Below, one piece after another: positions 1-12,327 of a stretch of 64,000 nt of DNA. The notes beneath the pieces are model-generated. The model ran no database searches. It had not been told where the DNA came from and saw nothing but the letters and a program-made list of their open reading frames with translations. Numbering within the stretch: position 1 is the stretch's first letter; each line of letters starts with the position of its first letter. A program made the translations under genes and the position numbers. The DNA is from Scleropages formosus (Eukaryota; Chordata; Actinopteri; Osteoglossiformes; Osteoglossidae), in the NCBI RefSeq assembly GCF_900964775.1, contig NC_041821.1:9931394-9995393 (forward strand), given 5' to 3'.

Positions 1-715
1 TCAATGTAAACGCAATTGAATCCCTGAATCTGAATCAGTTCACATCACTGCTCTCTGATTATCCAGAGAATAGGAAGGCTGTCCCATCTCACAGTGTTCT
101 GGTGTGGCCAGACAAAGGCAAAGCTCATAGTTCGCTCTGTGCTTTACTTTAAGCTGAGTCATGCTGAGCCAAGGAGTTCACAGCTGCTGCAGGGTTGTGC
201 AACTTCTAGTCATGCCTGCTCCCTGGGTGACAGGCCAACAGCTGGACTCCCCATGACCCACAAAGGGATTTATACAAAAAGCTGATTGGGGGCATTCATA
301 AAGACTCTACTTAGCCACCACTCCATCCTTTTATATTGGAAAATATCTTTATTAACTCAGAATTCCTATTCATAATTTTGGTTTATTGTAAAATCAACTC
401 ACCAAAAACCACACAATATTTTTTCGTGTACACAGGGCTTTCCATTCCAGTTTTTGTGTCATATGGTATAGAGATATTTCACATTTTAAAAAAATTATAC
501 GTGTTTCAAAATAGGAGTTTTTCTTCATAAGTAGATGTATTCAGTAGCATTAGGGTATTCTTGTGCCGTATGTCAGCAGCTTCTTTAATATGACTTCACA
601 ATATGAGTAATGTCACTAGAGCCCCTAGTGAGTGAGTGTCTGTGAACTCATATCACTTCCTGGCTCAAACACCATGCTTTTGTCTGTTTCTGCATCTGTG
701 TCTGCATTTGTGCAG
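1..715 (+). other. RBM47 intron (partial), no gene seen
   Basis: AT-rich noncoding sequence upstream of the first visible RBM47 exon. It ends in a pyrimidine-rich tract and a cag acceptor at 713-715. The longest open frames here are about 60 codons and match nothing I recognise. The earlier RBM47 exons with the RNA-recognition motifs must lie left of the window. Confidence 0.7.
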
Positions 716-1474
716 TGGCCGTGCCAACCCTGGGCGCCCAGTACCCTGTCTTCTCCGCTGGTCCTGCCACAAAGCTGATGGAGGAGGGCAAGGTGCATGC
801 AGTGGAGCATCTGCTCAACCCTCTGGCCTTGCAGCATGACCACACAGGGGCGCCACAACCCGTCATGCCAGCTGTCTCCACACCACCTCCATTCCAGGTA
901 TCATGCATTACAATTTCATTTTTTATTGCTGGAACAATTCACTTTAAGTATTTTGCTTAAGGGTTCAAGACCAATACATGTGCGTTTGACAACAATGTAA
1001 GAGTTCTCAGGCTTAACCACTACGTTGCCTCCTGCCCTATTTGGAAATATGACCTTCAAGATATGACCTTAAGATATTTTAACAGTGTAACTTGTAAAAT
1101 CTTTGAAATTTTTGAAGTTATGATTTTTGTAGTACAGTGTTTGATGTTATGCACTGTTTCCTTCCCCCCTCCTACCTCACTCCTCCTTGTCCCCTCCTTT
1201 CTCCATCTCTCCTGATAACTTACCACAGGGTCGCCCCCTTACCCCAGTGTATGCTATGGCCCATAATGTCCAGAGAATCCCTGCAGTCGCTGGCCTGTAT
1301 GGAACCAGCTATTTACCCATTGCTTCACCAGCCAACACCGCCACCCTGGCTGCTTTGCAGAAGAACGCAGCAGTGGCGGCTGCCGCTTATGGAGGCTACA
1401 CGGGGTATGTTCCCCAGGCCTTCCCGGCCACATCATTCCAGGTGCCCCTCCACGACCTCTACCAGAACTACTGA
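716..1474 (+). CDS. RBM47: RNA-binding motif protein 47, C-terminal two coding exons (partial)
   Basis: Two coding exons, 716-897 and 1229-1474, are joined in frame across a 331 bp GT-AG intron. They encode the last ~142 residues and stop at 1472-1474. RBM47 is a nuclear hnRNP-like protein that binds AU-rich RNA, acts as an APOBEC1 editing cofactor and influences splicing. Its three N-terminal RRMs are outside the window. What is visible is the low-complexity tail: [31 protein letters not shown], an Ala-rich [15 protein letters not shown] stretch and the terminal D.YQ.Y, all of which I recognise from human RBM47. The human tail has a long poly-alanine run before the STPPPF motif; here it is replaced by a short HTGAPQPVM-like segment. 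RBM46 and A1CF are relatives, but the tail and the CHRNA9 neighbour favour RBM47. The codon at 716 is split, so the reading frame starts in the missing upstream exon. Confidence 0.93.
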
Positions 1475-4400
1475 AGGAGTCGCCGCAACCCACTGTGAAC
1501 CACGCGACCCGCCGCTCAGGCAGCCAGAACACTGAAGGAGCCCTTTAGTATTTATGAACTAAATGTTTCATTGTTTTTGTCCTGCTTTTCCTTTTGTTTC
1601 TTTCTTTGTTAGGTGACAAACTATTAAAGCATTAACAAACGTGAGGAAAAAACTAAATATATAACAAAACTTTGGACGAGAAACAAAAAAGAAGAAAAGG
1701 ATGGGGTTTTATTCTTTTTAATGTATGCCTTACTTTTTACAAGTATAGAGCATCCTTCGCGGACACTGTGTATTCTAGTCATGATTTCTTCCGTCCATAA
1801 ACTGTATTTCTACAGTTACAGCAGAGTGAGGACATTCCTTAATATGCATTATTGTATCATCTGTTTTAATTTGTTGTTTTACTGCTGTTATATGATAAAT
1901 GTTTTTTCTGTGGTATGAAGGTTTAATGCTATGATGTGTGTTGCGGTTTAAGGTTGCCTGCTTGACATCTTTCATCCAGAAACAGTGGTTCTGACTGACA
2001 TATATATATAATACATCTCAAAAGAAGTGTCAGCACACAGAAAAAAACTGTAAAAAAAAATTCCATAATGTCTATCGAAATAAAGTTAAGGTTAATTTTA
2101 CAAATGGGATGCAGTATAAGCTCTCTGCAGTCCTTCATAAGCAATAAGTAATTCTAGGATTTGTGCCATTAAGAAATACTACACGCCTCAGAAATACTGT
2201 AAATTTGAAAGAAAAAAAATCAGACATGTGCGAAAAGTTCTTCTTTTCGAGAGAGAACCATAACCTGTGAAGACTGCCCAAGTTACGATGTGACTCTCAC
2301 AAACACACAGAAAAGTGTATTTCCTGTGAATGCTCTGGCCTTGCTTTATCATTGAATGACTGATTATGTTTTTCTTCTGCAATTCACATTTACAGCGCGT
2401 TCCTTCTGTGGTCCTCTGACACGTATCTTACATGGTGTACAGTCCAAACGGTTTGCTCTTTTCCATGTGGTGTTTTACAGAATTTTTACAACATTAGTTA
2501 ACAGTATGTAATGTATTAAGAATTCATTGTATGTTATTTTGGTAAAGCTGGTTCTTGTGTGTGTACACAATGGATCTGTTTCGCGAACATCCATGTCAGT
2601 TACTTAGTGTTCACTGGATACACCAACTACTTTGTTATCAGTGAAGAAAATCAGGTTTTTTTTAATCAAATACTAACATTTTTACAGGACTTGTTAGATA
2701 ACGGTGTTTTTTTAGCTTTCTGTGTTTTGCACAAGCTGTCCCAGGTACGAGCAGACTGAGGGGTTCTGTGTTTTGTTTTCCGAGGGAATTTTTGTGAGCT
2801 CATTCTAACAAATCTTTCCAAAGGGTTTCAGAGACTAGCAGTGCATCACAGGAGGAGCCAATGGTCACTCTCCCACCAGCTCTAACACTCTACCCCCAGG
2901 TGCAAACACTGGTCGCTATGGCAACATTCACATCACCTTAGCCTTCTGCTTACCTGTGGGTTACGCACTGGGACAGCATTACCAATAGCAGCCTGAGCTA
3001 CACTGTAATGTGTTTGACCAAGAGGTACTTAAGCCTGTCGTCCTTGAGGGGTTTGGTGTTTTTCTTTTGATTATAGTCTGTTTCTGGATAACATCCTCTT
3101 AAGATGTTAACCACTTCTCTATGAAGCAGACACAATGTCCTAAAACTATATTTTGCTAGCACTTTCCTTTGTATTGTTAACCAGGCTTTTGGAAGATAAC
3201 CATCCTGTGGGGTGTTCCTCATGCAGTGGGATGTGGGGCAGATAACTTTGCCTTCCCACAGTGCTAGACGCTGTAGATCAGGACCTGCTCGCCATCCAGG
3301 ATCCTGCAGAGGAACTCCCTGGAGGTACAATGATCCAGTCTTTAAGACCTGCTAATGCAAGACGGCGTACGTTTGAGAAATGGTAAAGATTCATGAAGGT
3401 GTTTTCTCACCAAGATCATGTCTGATGAAGGCATGAAGCCAGAAAGTACGGTACATGTTAATTCTCCTTAAAGAACTGCTTGGGTTGTGAAACATTTGCA
3501 TTTTGAAGTTTAGCTGCTTTTAGTGCCTCTTCCTAATGCCTTCATCAACAGATGGGTTATGCCCAGTGCTGTATGTTTTCCTCTTTTGTATTTGTTGTTT
3601 GTTTTCAGCTGAAAGGTGGTGGTGTTTTCTAGGCTCTACACAGTAATTAGAATTTTCATGATTTGACCATATTCTCTCTATTGCCTTACAGCACAACACA
3701 TAATTTTTGTCAAACACAGCCCTGTCAGGGTATTGCATGGTGACAATCAAGAGGCAATAGAGTGGAAAATGATGCCTTATTACATGAGCCGAGGCACAAA
3801 AACAGCCCGCTGGGGTCTTTTGGTAGCATATCTGAATTCATACTGTAGTCAAAGTACACACTGATAGTGTAGGACTCTATAGGATTTTGACACAGTGTTT
3901 GTATAAAGCCTGTTTAAAGGCTTACATTGGTATTTGTGAAATAGTGGTAACCTCTTGATATATTCCTTTGTAACATCTTTATGAATAAAAGTCTGAGAGT
4001 ATATTTTTAATATATACCAACTGAATTGTATATGAAGCTACAAAGAAAGAAGAATTAGAATAATATATTTTGAAAGGAAGCACATGCTTTTCTATTTCTT
4101 TCTTTTTTAATAAACAGAATACAACCTCAGCTGTGTTGCTGATGGGTTGTGAGCATTCAGAAATGAAACCGGGCTGGAGTCATGCAAGAAGCATTGTCCA
4201 TTGGAGGTATCACAGTCCAGTGTAGATGAAAAGTCCAGTAAAACTTAACCCTGGTCCAGGGAGCTCCTGTGCATTCCATGTGGGTCATTTTTCCATCAAA
4301 ATCATTTCACTGACACTACAGGAGTGCTCTTTCAACCTGAGATGGACTTCCCCAGCGCTGCAAACGAACAATGTGTGCATAGTTTGAGAAATGTATTAAA

Positions 4401-4545
4401 AGTCTGAGCATTTTAGTGCCTTATTCACAGAATGTTCTACACCTTCGTAGGCCTTTTACTGTTTTCTAATATTGCATTGTTTTGAAAAGCTTTTTTCGGA
4501 GCTGTATTTATAGTCGTAGTTAAATAAAGCATTTACAGAAACTGT
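1475..4545 (+). other. RBM47 3' UTR (inferred extent)
   Basis: About 3 kb of AT-rich noncoding sequence follows the RBM47 stop. Possible poly(A) signals are ATTAAA at 1623-1628 and AATAAA at 3984-3989, 4109-4114 and 4523-4528. The last, followed by TG-rich sequence, is the best candidate for the distal end. Reading frames on either strand here are short and unrecognised. The extent is inferred from signals only. Confidence 0.5.
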
Positions 4546-4654
4546 GTGAACCCTCTGTTATGTGCTGTGCGTTAATTCCATTTGCACCTTCAGCTGCCTT
4601 TTTTCTTTATCACATATATTCCAAAGTAATATGCTTTTGTTTTTATAATAGTAA

Positions 4655-4995
4655 CATTACATTTATCAGACACTTTTCTCCAAAGCGACTTCCACTGAAC
4701 TCTATGTAACGTTATCAGCCCACACACCTTATTCACCAAGGTGACTTACGCTACTAGATACACTACTTACAATGGGTCACTCATCCATATATCAAAACAC
4801 TACTATGGGTGAACGTGAACAGCATGTCTTCAGACTGTGGGAGGAAACCAGAGCACCCAGAGAAACCCCACATAGACAAAGGGAGAACATGCAAACTCCA
4901 CACAGACTGAGCAGGGATCAAACCCATGTTCTCTTACACAACTCAGGTGTTGACCACTAGGACTAAGAAGTAATCGCTGAGCTACAGCACAAAGC
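4655..4995 (-). repeat. V-SINE-like tRNA-derived SINE, reverse orientation
   Basis: Read on the minus strand, a degraded tRNA-like head with a B box (GTTTGATCCC type) is followed by the conserved core around GGAGTTTGCATGTTCTCCC and GTTTCCTCCCACAGTC. The tail matches the common fish 3' end that runs into AAATGTAA. The same unit recurs at 43648-43993 and, more decayed, at 29020-29300. The V-SINE superfamily name is from memory. Confidence 0.65.
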
Positions 4996-6224
4996 AGAGC
5001 TCACTGGTCAGCAGGAGGTGCTCTTCCTTTATTTATCATGGCTGCCTCTGATTCTGATTTATTTTTGTAGAGTGCTCTTCTTACCTCAGACAACTAAATC
5101 TAACAAACTGGCCACATTTTATGACAAGACCTGAAAATGTATTACAACAAACTTTCAAAGTAAAAATTAGACATTGTATTTTAAAAGTGTCCTTGTCATA
5201 TGGTGTTAAACTGGGTATGTTACATAAGATTAATTTAAATGGTTCATTGTGAAAATTAGCATTTGATGGTGAAATGGTTTGAGTTTGTAGGTAAACCATA
5301 GCCTACATACTTGTATATGTAATGTTTTAAGGGGTACCAAATTACAGTGACAGTGCATGTCCATCGTATTGTTTTCTGATGTGCTTTTGACCTGCAGCAC
5401 GCAATTTCCTTCACCCTGTGTCATACACTGCAAAGCCAAAAGCGTTATCATGCATTTTTCATGTCCATTCACGCCGTGTGCAGATTGTCTTACATCCTGC
5501 ACGTTTGAAAACAAGCTCACCATTAACAATTTACTGCAGCAGCTGAACAGAAAATATTCAGAGCTTTGAACCCATGGTAGTTCCGTGGTTGCACAACAGG
5601 CCCCGCGTCCTCTTTCAAGTCAGAGAACCACATATCCACCTGCAGCAGGGTGTCACCCCAGTGAACTAGCAGGTAGTGTCTGCAAGCACACCAGAAAAGC
5701 AGGCTCAGTTTACCTGCCCACAGCTGGTCAGATCAGCCAGGTTTCCTCCAAATGTAGCCTTTAAAACTAATTCACTCAGCAACTGCAAGGATACCGCACA
5801 TTTTCCACGGCTCTACTCTACTTCTCGTGGAATTCTTTGATTCACTCTAAATCCTGCTTGTCATGGGAAATTATAGAGTCATACATTTTGTCAGATGAAA
5901 TATTTATATGCTTAATTATTTCCTCTAAATGTGTATAAAAGAAAAATGACCAAATCAGTGTAAGGTGGCTTTGTTGCGCAAGATAGTCCTATTTTCCTTT
6001 TCTTTCAAAATATATCACTGTCAAAGTTTGAATGTAATCATATGTGGAAGTGGTTTAATTATTTAATGGTGTTGTGTTTCAGCACCCATGTGAACAGCAA
6101 TCGCTGAAAGCGGAAATGAGAGGAATAGATTCCATGGAATTACTGCCAAGCCTTTTGGCATGGCCTTTGCACTTCCTGTGGTATCTATATGTTTCTATAT
6201 GTAGATTTACAGTATATTCATGTT

Positions 6225-6606
6225 TTGCTGATGTTTTTATCCAAAGCAACTGGATTGAACTTTAAGGTAGTTGCAATGATTTAACTATTTAAAGGTCATT
6301 TTTCTTGGTAGTATAATGGCTAGAGCTGCTGCTTGTGGACTTAAAGGTCTTAAGTTTGATCCCAACCCCTGGCTGTAGTACCCTTAAGCAAGGTACTTAC
6401 CTGTAATTGTTCCAGTAACATTACCCAGGTATATAAATGGGTAAATAATTGAGTACCTTAATACTGTAAGTTGCTTTGGAGAAAAGTGTCACCTAAATGT
6501 AAATTTAGGGTACGTACCTTGCTCAGGAGTACTACAACAGAAGGTGGGATTCAAACTGGGTTGAACTTGTAGCTCTAACCCTTGTACTACTTGCTGTGTC
6601 ATTTAC
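6225..6606 (-). repeat. tRNA-derived SINE, reverse, split by a second SINE
   Basis: The left piece (6225-6302) carries the 3' tail and body of the element in reverse. The right piece (6508-6606) continues it with the CCTTGCTC...ACTACA...GGGATTCAAAC region and the tRNA-like head. The two pieces are collinear with the uninterrupted plus-strand copy at 19806-19975. The SINE at 6306-6507 interrupts them. Confidence 0.65.
6306..6507 (+). repeat. tRNA-derived SINE inserted inside an older SINE
   Basis: A near full-length plus-strand copy. It has a tRNA-like A box (ATAATGGCTAGAGC), a B box (AGTTTGATCCC), the TGTAGTACCCTTAAGCAAGG body, TATAAATGGGTAAATAATTG, and the GCTTTGGAGAAAAGTGTC tail. Other copies of the family are at 36334, 55127, 19806 and 41014. 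Confidence 0.75.
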
Positions 6607-6779
6607 CTAAGCAAGGCTTGTAGGTCAAAAGAAACTGAAGTTCTCTGTGAACTTCTGACAACATTAAAAATAAATTAATATTAATGTTATTGATACTTCC
6701 TTCCATAATAATGTTGCAAAACAGTACAGCGAGTTGCATGTCAGGTATGAGCACTTACAGCAGCATGAAAAAGTATAGC

Positions 6780-6785
6780 TTTATT
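6780..6785 (-). terminator. candidate CHRNA9 poly(A) signal
   Basis: AATAAA on the minus strand, 231 bp beyond the CHRNA9 stop codon. It is the first canonical signal in the right direction and distance, implying a short 3' UTR. Confidence 0.55.
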
Positions 6786-7016
6786 ACATTTTTGGTCCTG
6801 TTTCTTTAAGCTCTGTAGAGGGAAAAAAGGGAAATATATTATCTTGACATGATTTTATGACAGAAAAAATCTGTATGGCCTTAAAAAGCAAAATTTTTAA
6901 GTTCAGCTTTCTACATTTTAGAGGATTGACATCATTTCCCCTCATTTTAATACGGAAGAACTTTAACATATGAACTTTTAATAAGGGTGACATTAATTTA
7001 CAGAAATAGTCCAGGG

Positions 7017-10000
7017 TCAGTTGGCCTTGCTTATGATGAGGATGCTCATGAGGAAGACCATGATGAAGAAAACCCACATGAAGAACCTGTCCATGACTTT
7101 GGCCACCTTCTTCCACTCAGCACCTTTAATGCAATTGGCCTTTTGGTCTCGGAAGCATTTGGCGATGTACTCGATGTTCCTTATGAGTTTTTCATGGTGG
7201 CAACAGCTGCATGGATAGCAGACAACCTTTTCTGGGTAGCAGAGCTCATCCTTTAGGCCAGCACTGATGCTGCCATTACAGTCACATTCCTTCCGTCCAA
7301 TGTAGTGGTACTTCTTGGACTTGTGGGAGGGCCTTTGAGATGTATTGTCATGTTGATGGTGGTTGTGCCTTTTGAGCTCCCCATTGACTTGCAGTTCTTC
7401 TGGGTAGAGCGAAAAGGACTCACTCTGTGGTGTGGTACAGTTCTCACCCACTTCATACACAAAAAATATCTTTGACATGTAGTTGATGATGAGGACCTTG
7501 GCCCAGTGAGGAACAGGCTTGGCCTCGGCCCCACAAAAGTGGATGTTCATGATGAATATGGTCAGCGCTGTTGAGGCTGTAATCATTGTCATCGTTGCTA
7601 TGTAGTACTTGCCTGTATAGAAGAGTTTTAAAAAAGAAACCATTAAAGAGCAACCATACTGAAGACAAAAAAACCCAAGGACAGTCCAGTCATAACAAAG
7701 GTGACAACAAAAAGACTCATGCTGGGTTTCAGAGGAATGGAGCACTGAGCCTTCACAAACTGAATAAACTTACCAATGAGAGGCACGCTTTCTGAGGGTG
7801 GCATGCTCTCAGCCACCATGAGTTGGAAGACTGTCAAGGCCAGGAGTACAGTGACCCCCAGGGACACCTTCTCCCCAGAGTCTGCGGGTAAATAAAAGCT
7901 CAGTGGTGCCAGGAATGAGATCATAACGCAAGGGAGGAGTAGGTTGTAGATGTAGAAGGAGTAGCGCCGCTTGAGGAGCAGTGTGTAGGTGATGTCAGGG
8001 TAAGGATCCGAGCAGCAGCCATACATGATGACATTCTTTACTGCAGGCATACCCTGGCACTCCCACTCCACATTGTCCACAAAATCAGAAAGATCTCCGC
8101 TGTCCATGGCCATGGTGATGTCCACCTGATTACCATTGTATGTCCAGGACCCAAAGGTCAAGTTGCACTGCTGGTAGTCAAAGGGGAAGTAGGATACGTC
8201 TACTACACAAGAGCTCTTTGTGATTGCCGGGGAGTCCCAGGTGATCTCGCCGTTGTAGCGAAGGACCACGTTGGTATCAGCCGGCCCAGAAGAATCATCA
8301 TCTGCCCTGAAGAATTACAGCAAGAAAAAAAAAACATCTGAAAGAAGAGCTGCTATTGGCTTCTATACGGTCAGTTGAAAACTTCTCTTTAGAGTGACAG
8401 ATTTCCAAGGTATTATTTATGGTTTTATTAAGTTTGACAGCTGTACTTGTTGTAAAGGACAATGTCAGGTCTCCAAACCAGGTTGCTGGGAATGCGGATG
8501 ACCTCCAGGCCATCGTATTTGTCTTTGTCCCATGTCAGGTAGGCATCATGCCAGATCTGTCGTATCCACAGGTATGCAGTCAGCACCTGATTCCTCTCAT
8601 CCTGCAGGAACAGGTATAAATAATAGTTTATTACTCTATTATTACATTTGTTTACAATAGGAATCTGCCACAAGATGTGCTTTGTTATATAGACTGTCAC
8701 TGCCTTTTTCACATGTAAATCTTGACTTAGGAACTTTCAGTTTCACTATCTGTAAAGAGAACCAATAATAAAAGAGGAAGCAAAGTGCAAACAGGCATTG
8801 TGTTATTTCACTGGAGCACAACTTCCTGCACTACTTTTTATCTTTGAGGTGGTCAGAAACAATTCAAAATGTGTAATTTCTCATGTCTTTACTTAAATAT
8901 GGTTGAGTCTGATTGCCCTGCAAGTAAAAAGCTTAAAAGTATATGAAAAATTAAGATTTTAAAAGAAACCTAGTTCTGCCCCGGAATCCACCTTCCAGAT
9001 CTTTCTCTGCAATAATGTTCTCAGATGCTCAAGCCACACCCCTTTTTCCTGTTGTTACTGCACCTGAATGAGTGCTCTTTAGTCTAAGCAAGCACAGATG
9101 CACCTAATTAATAACTATTTAAGAGTCCTTGAGCAGTGAAGAGGCTGATAGGTGACAAAGATGAAACTGTTTAGTTCAGTCTGTGATGTACATCCTTTGG
9201 TTTATTGAAAAAGAAATTAAAAGCCTGAAACGGACGTTAAAAATTGTTGTGTACTTTCCCAGCTTCTGATTTTTTTTTCATCCTGAATATCACAGAGCCC
9301 TTTCCTGCCTCATATGTGTGATACATACTTGCACCATAATAGCCTTACAGAGAACAATTAAAAGTCATTTTATTTTTAACACACAAAGTTTCATAACCTG
9401 AGCTTCGAGTTCTGTTGCATTCATTGAGTTGGTCTGGGATCAGTGTGTTGATATCAGGCTGATGTTTGTCAAAGGGCACTGCTGCGTTCTTGGGGCCAGT
9501 AAGTACAGCGCTTTTTCCTGTAAGAGGACACTAGTGTGTGTGTGTGCGTGTGTGTGTCTGTGTGCAATGGCTTGGTAACACTTACGTGGCCTGTTGATAT
9601 GCGAGAGCTTTTCGCTGGAACTGGCCTTTCAGTCTAACACTGATAACAGGTGTAGGAGAAGCAGCCTGATACACCCATAATGGAATTAAAAGTATTAGGT
9701 AGATATAAAAATGCAAACTCAGTCATTCAAATTTAACACATTAATACATGTCCTTATTGAAAACTATTTAGTTACCGTGTATTTTGGTTCACTCGGGGTA
9801 TTTTTATTTCATATGAATATTTATCAGAAAGCTTCAAAATATGTTGTAAATGTGTTTTGTTTGCTGGCTCCTAAAATGGCAACATTTTATTCATGATGCC
9901 TATGCATACATACAGTATATGAGAATCAGTACACTAAAACATGCATTGTGTGTGAAAAGTACACAGTGTAAGTGTTTTGTGATTAAATGAAGCATTTGCT

Positions 10001-11612
10001 TCCTGTGGGAGGGAGGAATATTATAACTAAAAGTAGCAACCAGGTGGCAAAGACAACACCACCCTACAGCAGCTGGATGGGGCAGCGGACTGTAAACTGT
10101 AAACAAGATCATCGTTGTCATTCCAAGAAACTAAGGGTTACAGCTCAGAAGTCTATGACACCGCTGCAGGTGGAACATGAGTGTCATCTGTGTCACTTGA
10201 TGGATAACTTCCTGGGCTTCCTTCATTAGGGGTCACAGGAAAAACTTTATTTTCCGACGCAGACGGGACCACCTCTTTTTTAAACCCTTTATATTTTATC
10301 TTTGATTCAGTTCTTAGCACACTATTTATATTTACATTTATTAATTTAGCAGACGCTTTTCTCCAAAGCAGCGTACATCTCAGAGAAAATACAATTTGTG
10401 CATTAGATTAGGAGAAAGAGAGACATAGTTGCTGACATGTGATTCTTAAGAAAACCTAGTTTGATTCTTTCCACTTTATGCACCAATCTTCATCGCGTGA
10501 GTACGTGCACAAAACTCAGGATCAGGATAGACTAATCCTGATCACCTTCCTACAATTTTATTAATAATTTTCTTTAAAAATAATACAGCTGTGACATAAA
10601 ATCAGCCAGAGCAAGTGTGCAGCATACATAGCTAAGGGTTCCTACTACAGGATCTGGTCATTCTCTACATGCCAGTAAGAGTGCTGTGCTCCTCCATCCC
10701 TGTTATCCTGGTGGTCCTACTCAGAAGGGGTGCAAAAATGTTTGTTTGTTCTTGGATTTTGCTGCAATATGATATAAAGAGCTCTCTTTCTCCCTGAGAA
10801 CTGCTGAATACCTCCTAGCATTCAAGAAAGGTCTCAAAACCCATCTCTTTCATAAATGTTTCCCTCTCTGATCTCAGCTGCATAGATCTGTATCACACCA
10901 TCTGCCATGATTGTCTACGCATTTGTTATCTCAGCCTCACTTCCATTGGTAGGTACATCATCTATGTGCACCACCAAAACAGTGGTATCAGACAAAAAAG
11001 TTGTGGTCTGATAATTGTGTGACTCCAAAGTTTTTCATCTGCTGCTGAATGCATTTTTGTATAATCTGAAATTAACATCTCTTTGGAGGAAGGCAGCTGC
11101 TAAATAAAAGAAATGTGAGGATTATTCTAAACATGCAAAATCATAGACATGGTAAAAAATGTTGTTTTGACATATGAAACATTATTATGAGTGTGCAGTA
11201 TACCTCTATTTCCTCTATTTCCTTTCTGGGCATTTCCTCAGATGGGCCTTGGGACACTCACCATGTCTTTAATCTGGGAGAGGGTGATCTGAAGGGTGAC
11301 ATTTAGGGCTTTGTCCGTGTCCTCAACTGGCCGCAGGGCGCTGGAGTAGTTCTCCATCAGGTCATTGAGAAGTTTCTGAGCGTACCTCCCCTGGGCAGCA
11401 ACAGCACCTGCAGAGGGAAAAGGGAGGACTTGGTCACAATGACCCCAGTTGGCAGTACACTCTCTTTGGATTCAGCCCTTTAAATAATTACAGAACCACA
11501 TACTAAGTGCTATACAATATACTGCAACTGTTTAACGTGGATGATAGAATATTAAAAAAGGCTTACCTTTCAAAAGCATTGTAAAATATACCATAAAACC
11601 AAACACCTTCAT
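7017..11612 (-). CDS. CHRNA9: nicotinic acetylcholine receptor subunit alpha-9
   Basis: Five coding exons on the minus strand: 11612-11567, 11407-11262, 8601-8447, 8306-7774 and 7612-7017. They total 1476 bp and encode 491 aa (human 479), with every junction in phase and GT-AG. The subunit forms Ca-permeable cholinergic channels of hair cells with alpha-10. Visible are a short hydrophobic signal peptide (exons 1-2) and a ligand-binding domain with the YAQKL start and WLRQ-type loop ([16 protein letters not shown]). The Cys-loop Cys-x13-Cys spans [13 protein letters not shown], and the vicinal agonist-site cysteines lie in [10 protein letters not shown], the mark of an alpha subunit. M1-M3 follow (M2 contains [17 protein letters not shown]), then a long M3-M4 loop and M4 ending SILIISKAN. 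The loop is unusually rich in His and Cys (about 7189-7290). Intron 2 (2.66 kb) carries LINE remnants; the other introns are 140-161 bp. The CHRNA10 alternative is disfavoured by sequence and neighbours. Confidence 0.96.
9534..9564. repeat. (TG)n microsatellite
   Basis: Imperfect TG dinucleotide run in CHRNA9 intron 2, with no recognisable SINE next to it. Confidence 0.8.
10330..10556 (-). repeat. LINE 3'-end fragment (L2/CR1-like), reverse
   Basis: Starts with TTTACATTTATTAATTTAGC and CTTTTCTCCAAAGC, then a block ending near CTGATCACCTTCCTAC. The same roughly 225 bp block occurs at 33990-34216 in the same orientation. The plus-strand copy of its end at 27705-27763 shows the sense direction. 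It lies inside CHRNA9 intron 2. Confidence 0.6.
10735..11113 (+). repeat. LINE ORF2 C-terminus plus 3' UTR (L2/CR1-like)
   Basis: Translating about 10792-10872 gives [19 protein letters not shown] followed by a stop. This is the usual C-terminal end of fish L2/CR1-like reverse transcriptase proteins. The element closes with CTGCTAAATAAAAGAAATGT. A 5'-truncated, decayed copy antisense to CHRNA9. Confidence 0.6.
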
Positions 11613-12327
11613 TTTAATGAAAGATTTCAGACGTATTTGTAACACAAGGGTATATCTTGGCTGTATTTGGCTCTATCTTCTTCCTGTTGGGTCACTTGAA
11701 GTCCCTCAGTCCAAAGTAAGAGCTGGACTCTTAGGAAAGCAGCAGAGGGTGTCCATTTGCAGCCTGTGATTGTGATCAGTGCTCAGCCCTTAGCAGTCAA
11801 ACTGGACCGCACTGCCTCCGGGCTCTGCAACACTACCGTGGCTATCACATGACATGCTGACCACGGGAGGGTGGGGGGGGCTCCACCTCCATCAGCTGTC
11901 TATCAAAGCACTGGGAAGAAATTCATGCCACATGATGGAGACCTACCTTGACTCCAGCAGCATCCAGGCATCCAGACACAATGCTTGGCTTGTGGTGCAT
12001 CCAACGCTGTTCTTTTAAACCATACAAGGTTTCACATCTGTTTGGGTGATGGAGAGTTCATTGGTAACATAAGACTGATATGGAGACTAGAGACATGATC
12101 ACTATTTAAAAAAGGCCTTCGCAGCTCATTACTGTATGAGTTTGAGCTCTATATTTATCGGGAAGAACAACTACAAAAGAGCAGTAGCTGGAAAGTGAAC
12201 CACACCAGTTGATAAAATGAACTTTAAACTATTCTAACGCCAAACTGTGTGACTAATGGAAAAGCCAAAGGAAGAAAAAAATCTTAGGAAATTCAGGAAC
12301 TATTTTTTTGAAATGTGGTTTTGAATA

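Larger units (their letters stand above)
4546..6779. other. convergent intergenic interval RBM47/CHRNA9
   Basis: Both flanking genes end towards this interval. It holds a V-SINE-like copy near 4.65-5.0 kb and a nested pair of tRNA-derived SINEs near 6.2-6.6 kb. Between them (5.0-6.2 kb) I see only unique AT-rich sequence with no convincing coding frame. Confidence 0.6.

Noticed and set aside
3000-3750. Minus-strand frames of 76-110 codons in the RBM47 3' UTR
   Set aside because: No recognised motif, no splice context and AT-rich composition; treated as chance.
6306-6380. tRNA-like A and B boxes in several places
   Set aside because: These are SINE heads with decayed stems and no intact anticodon arm, followed by SINE bodies. 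No true tRNA gene was found.
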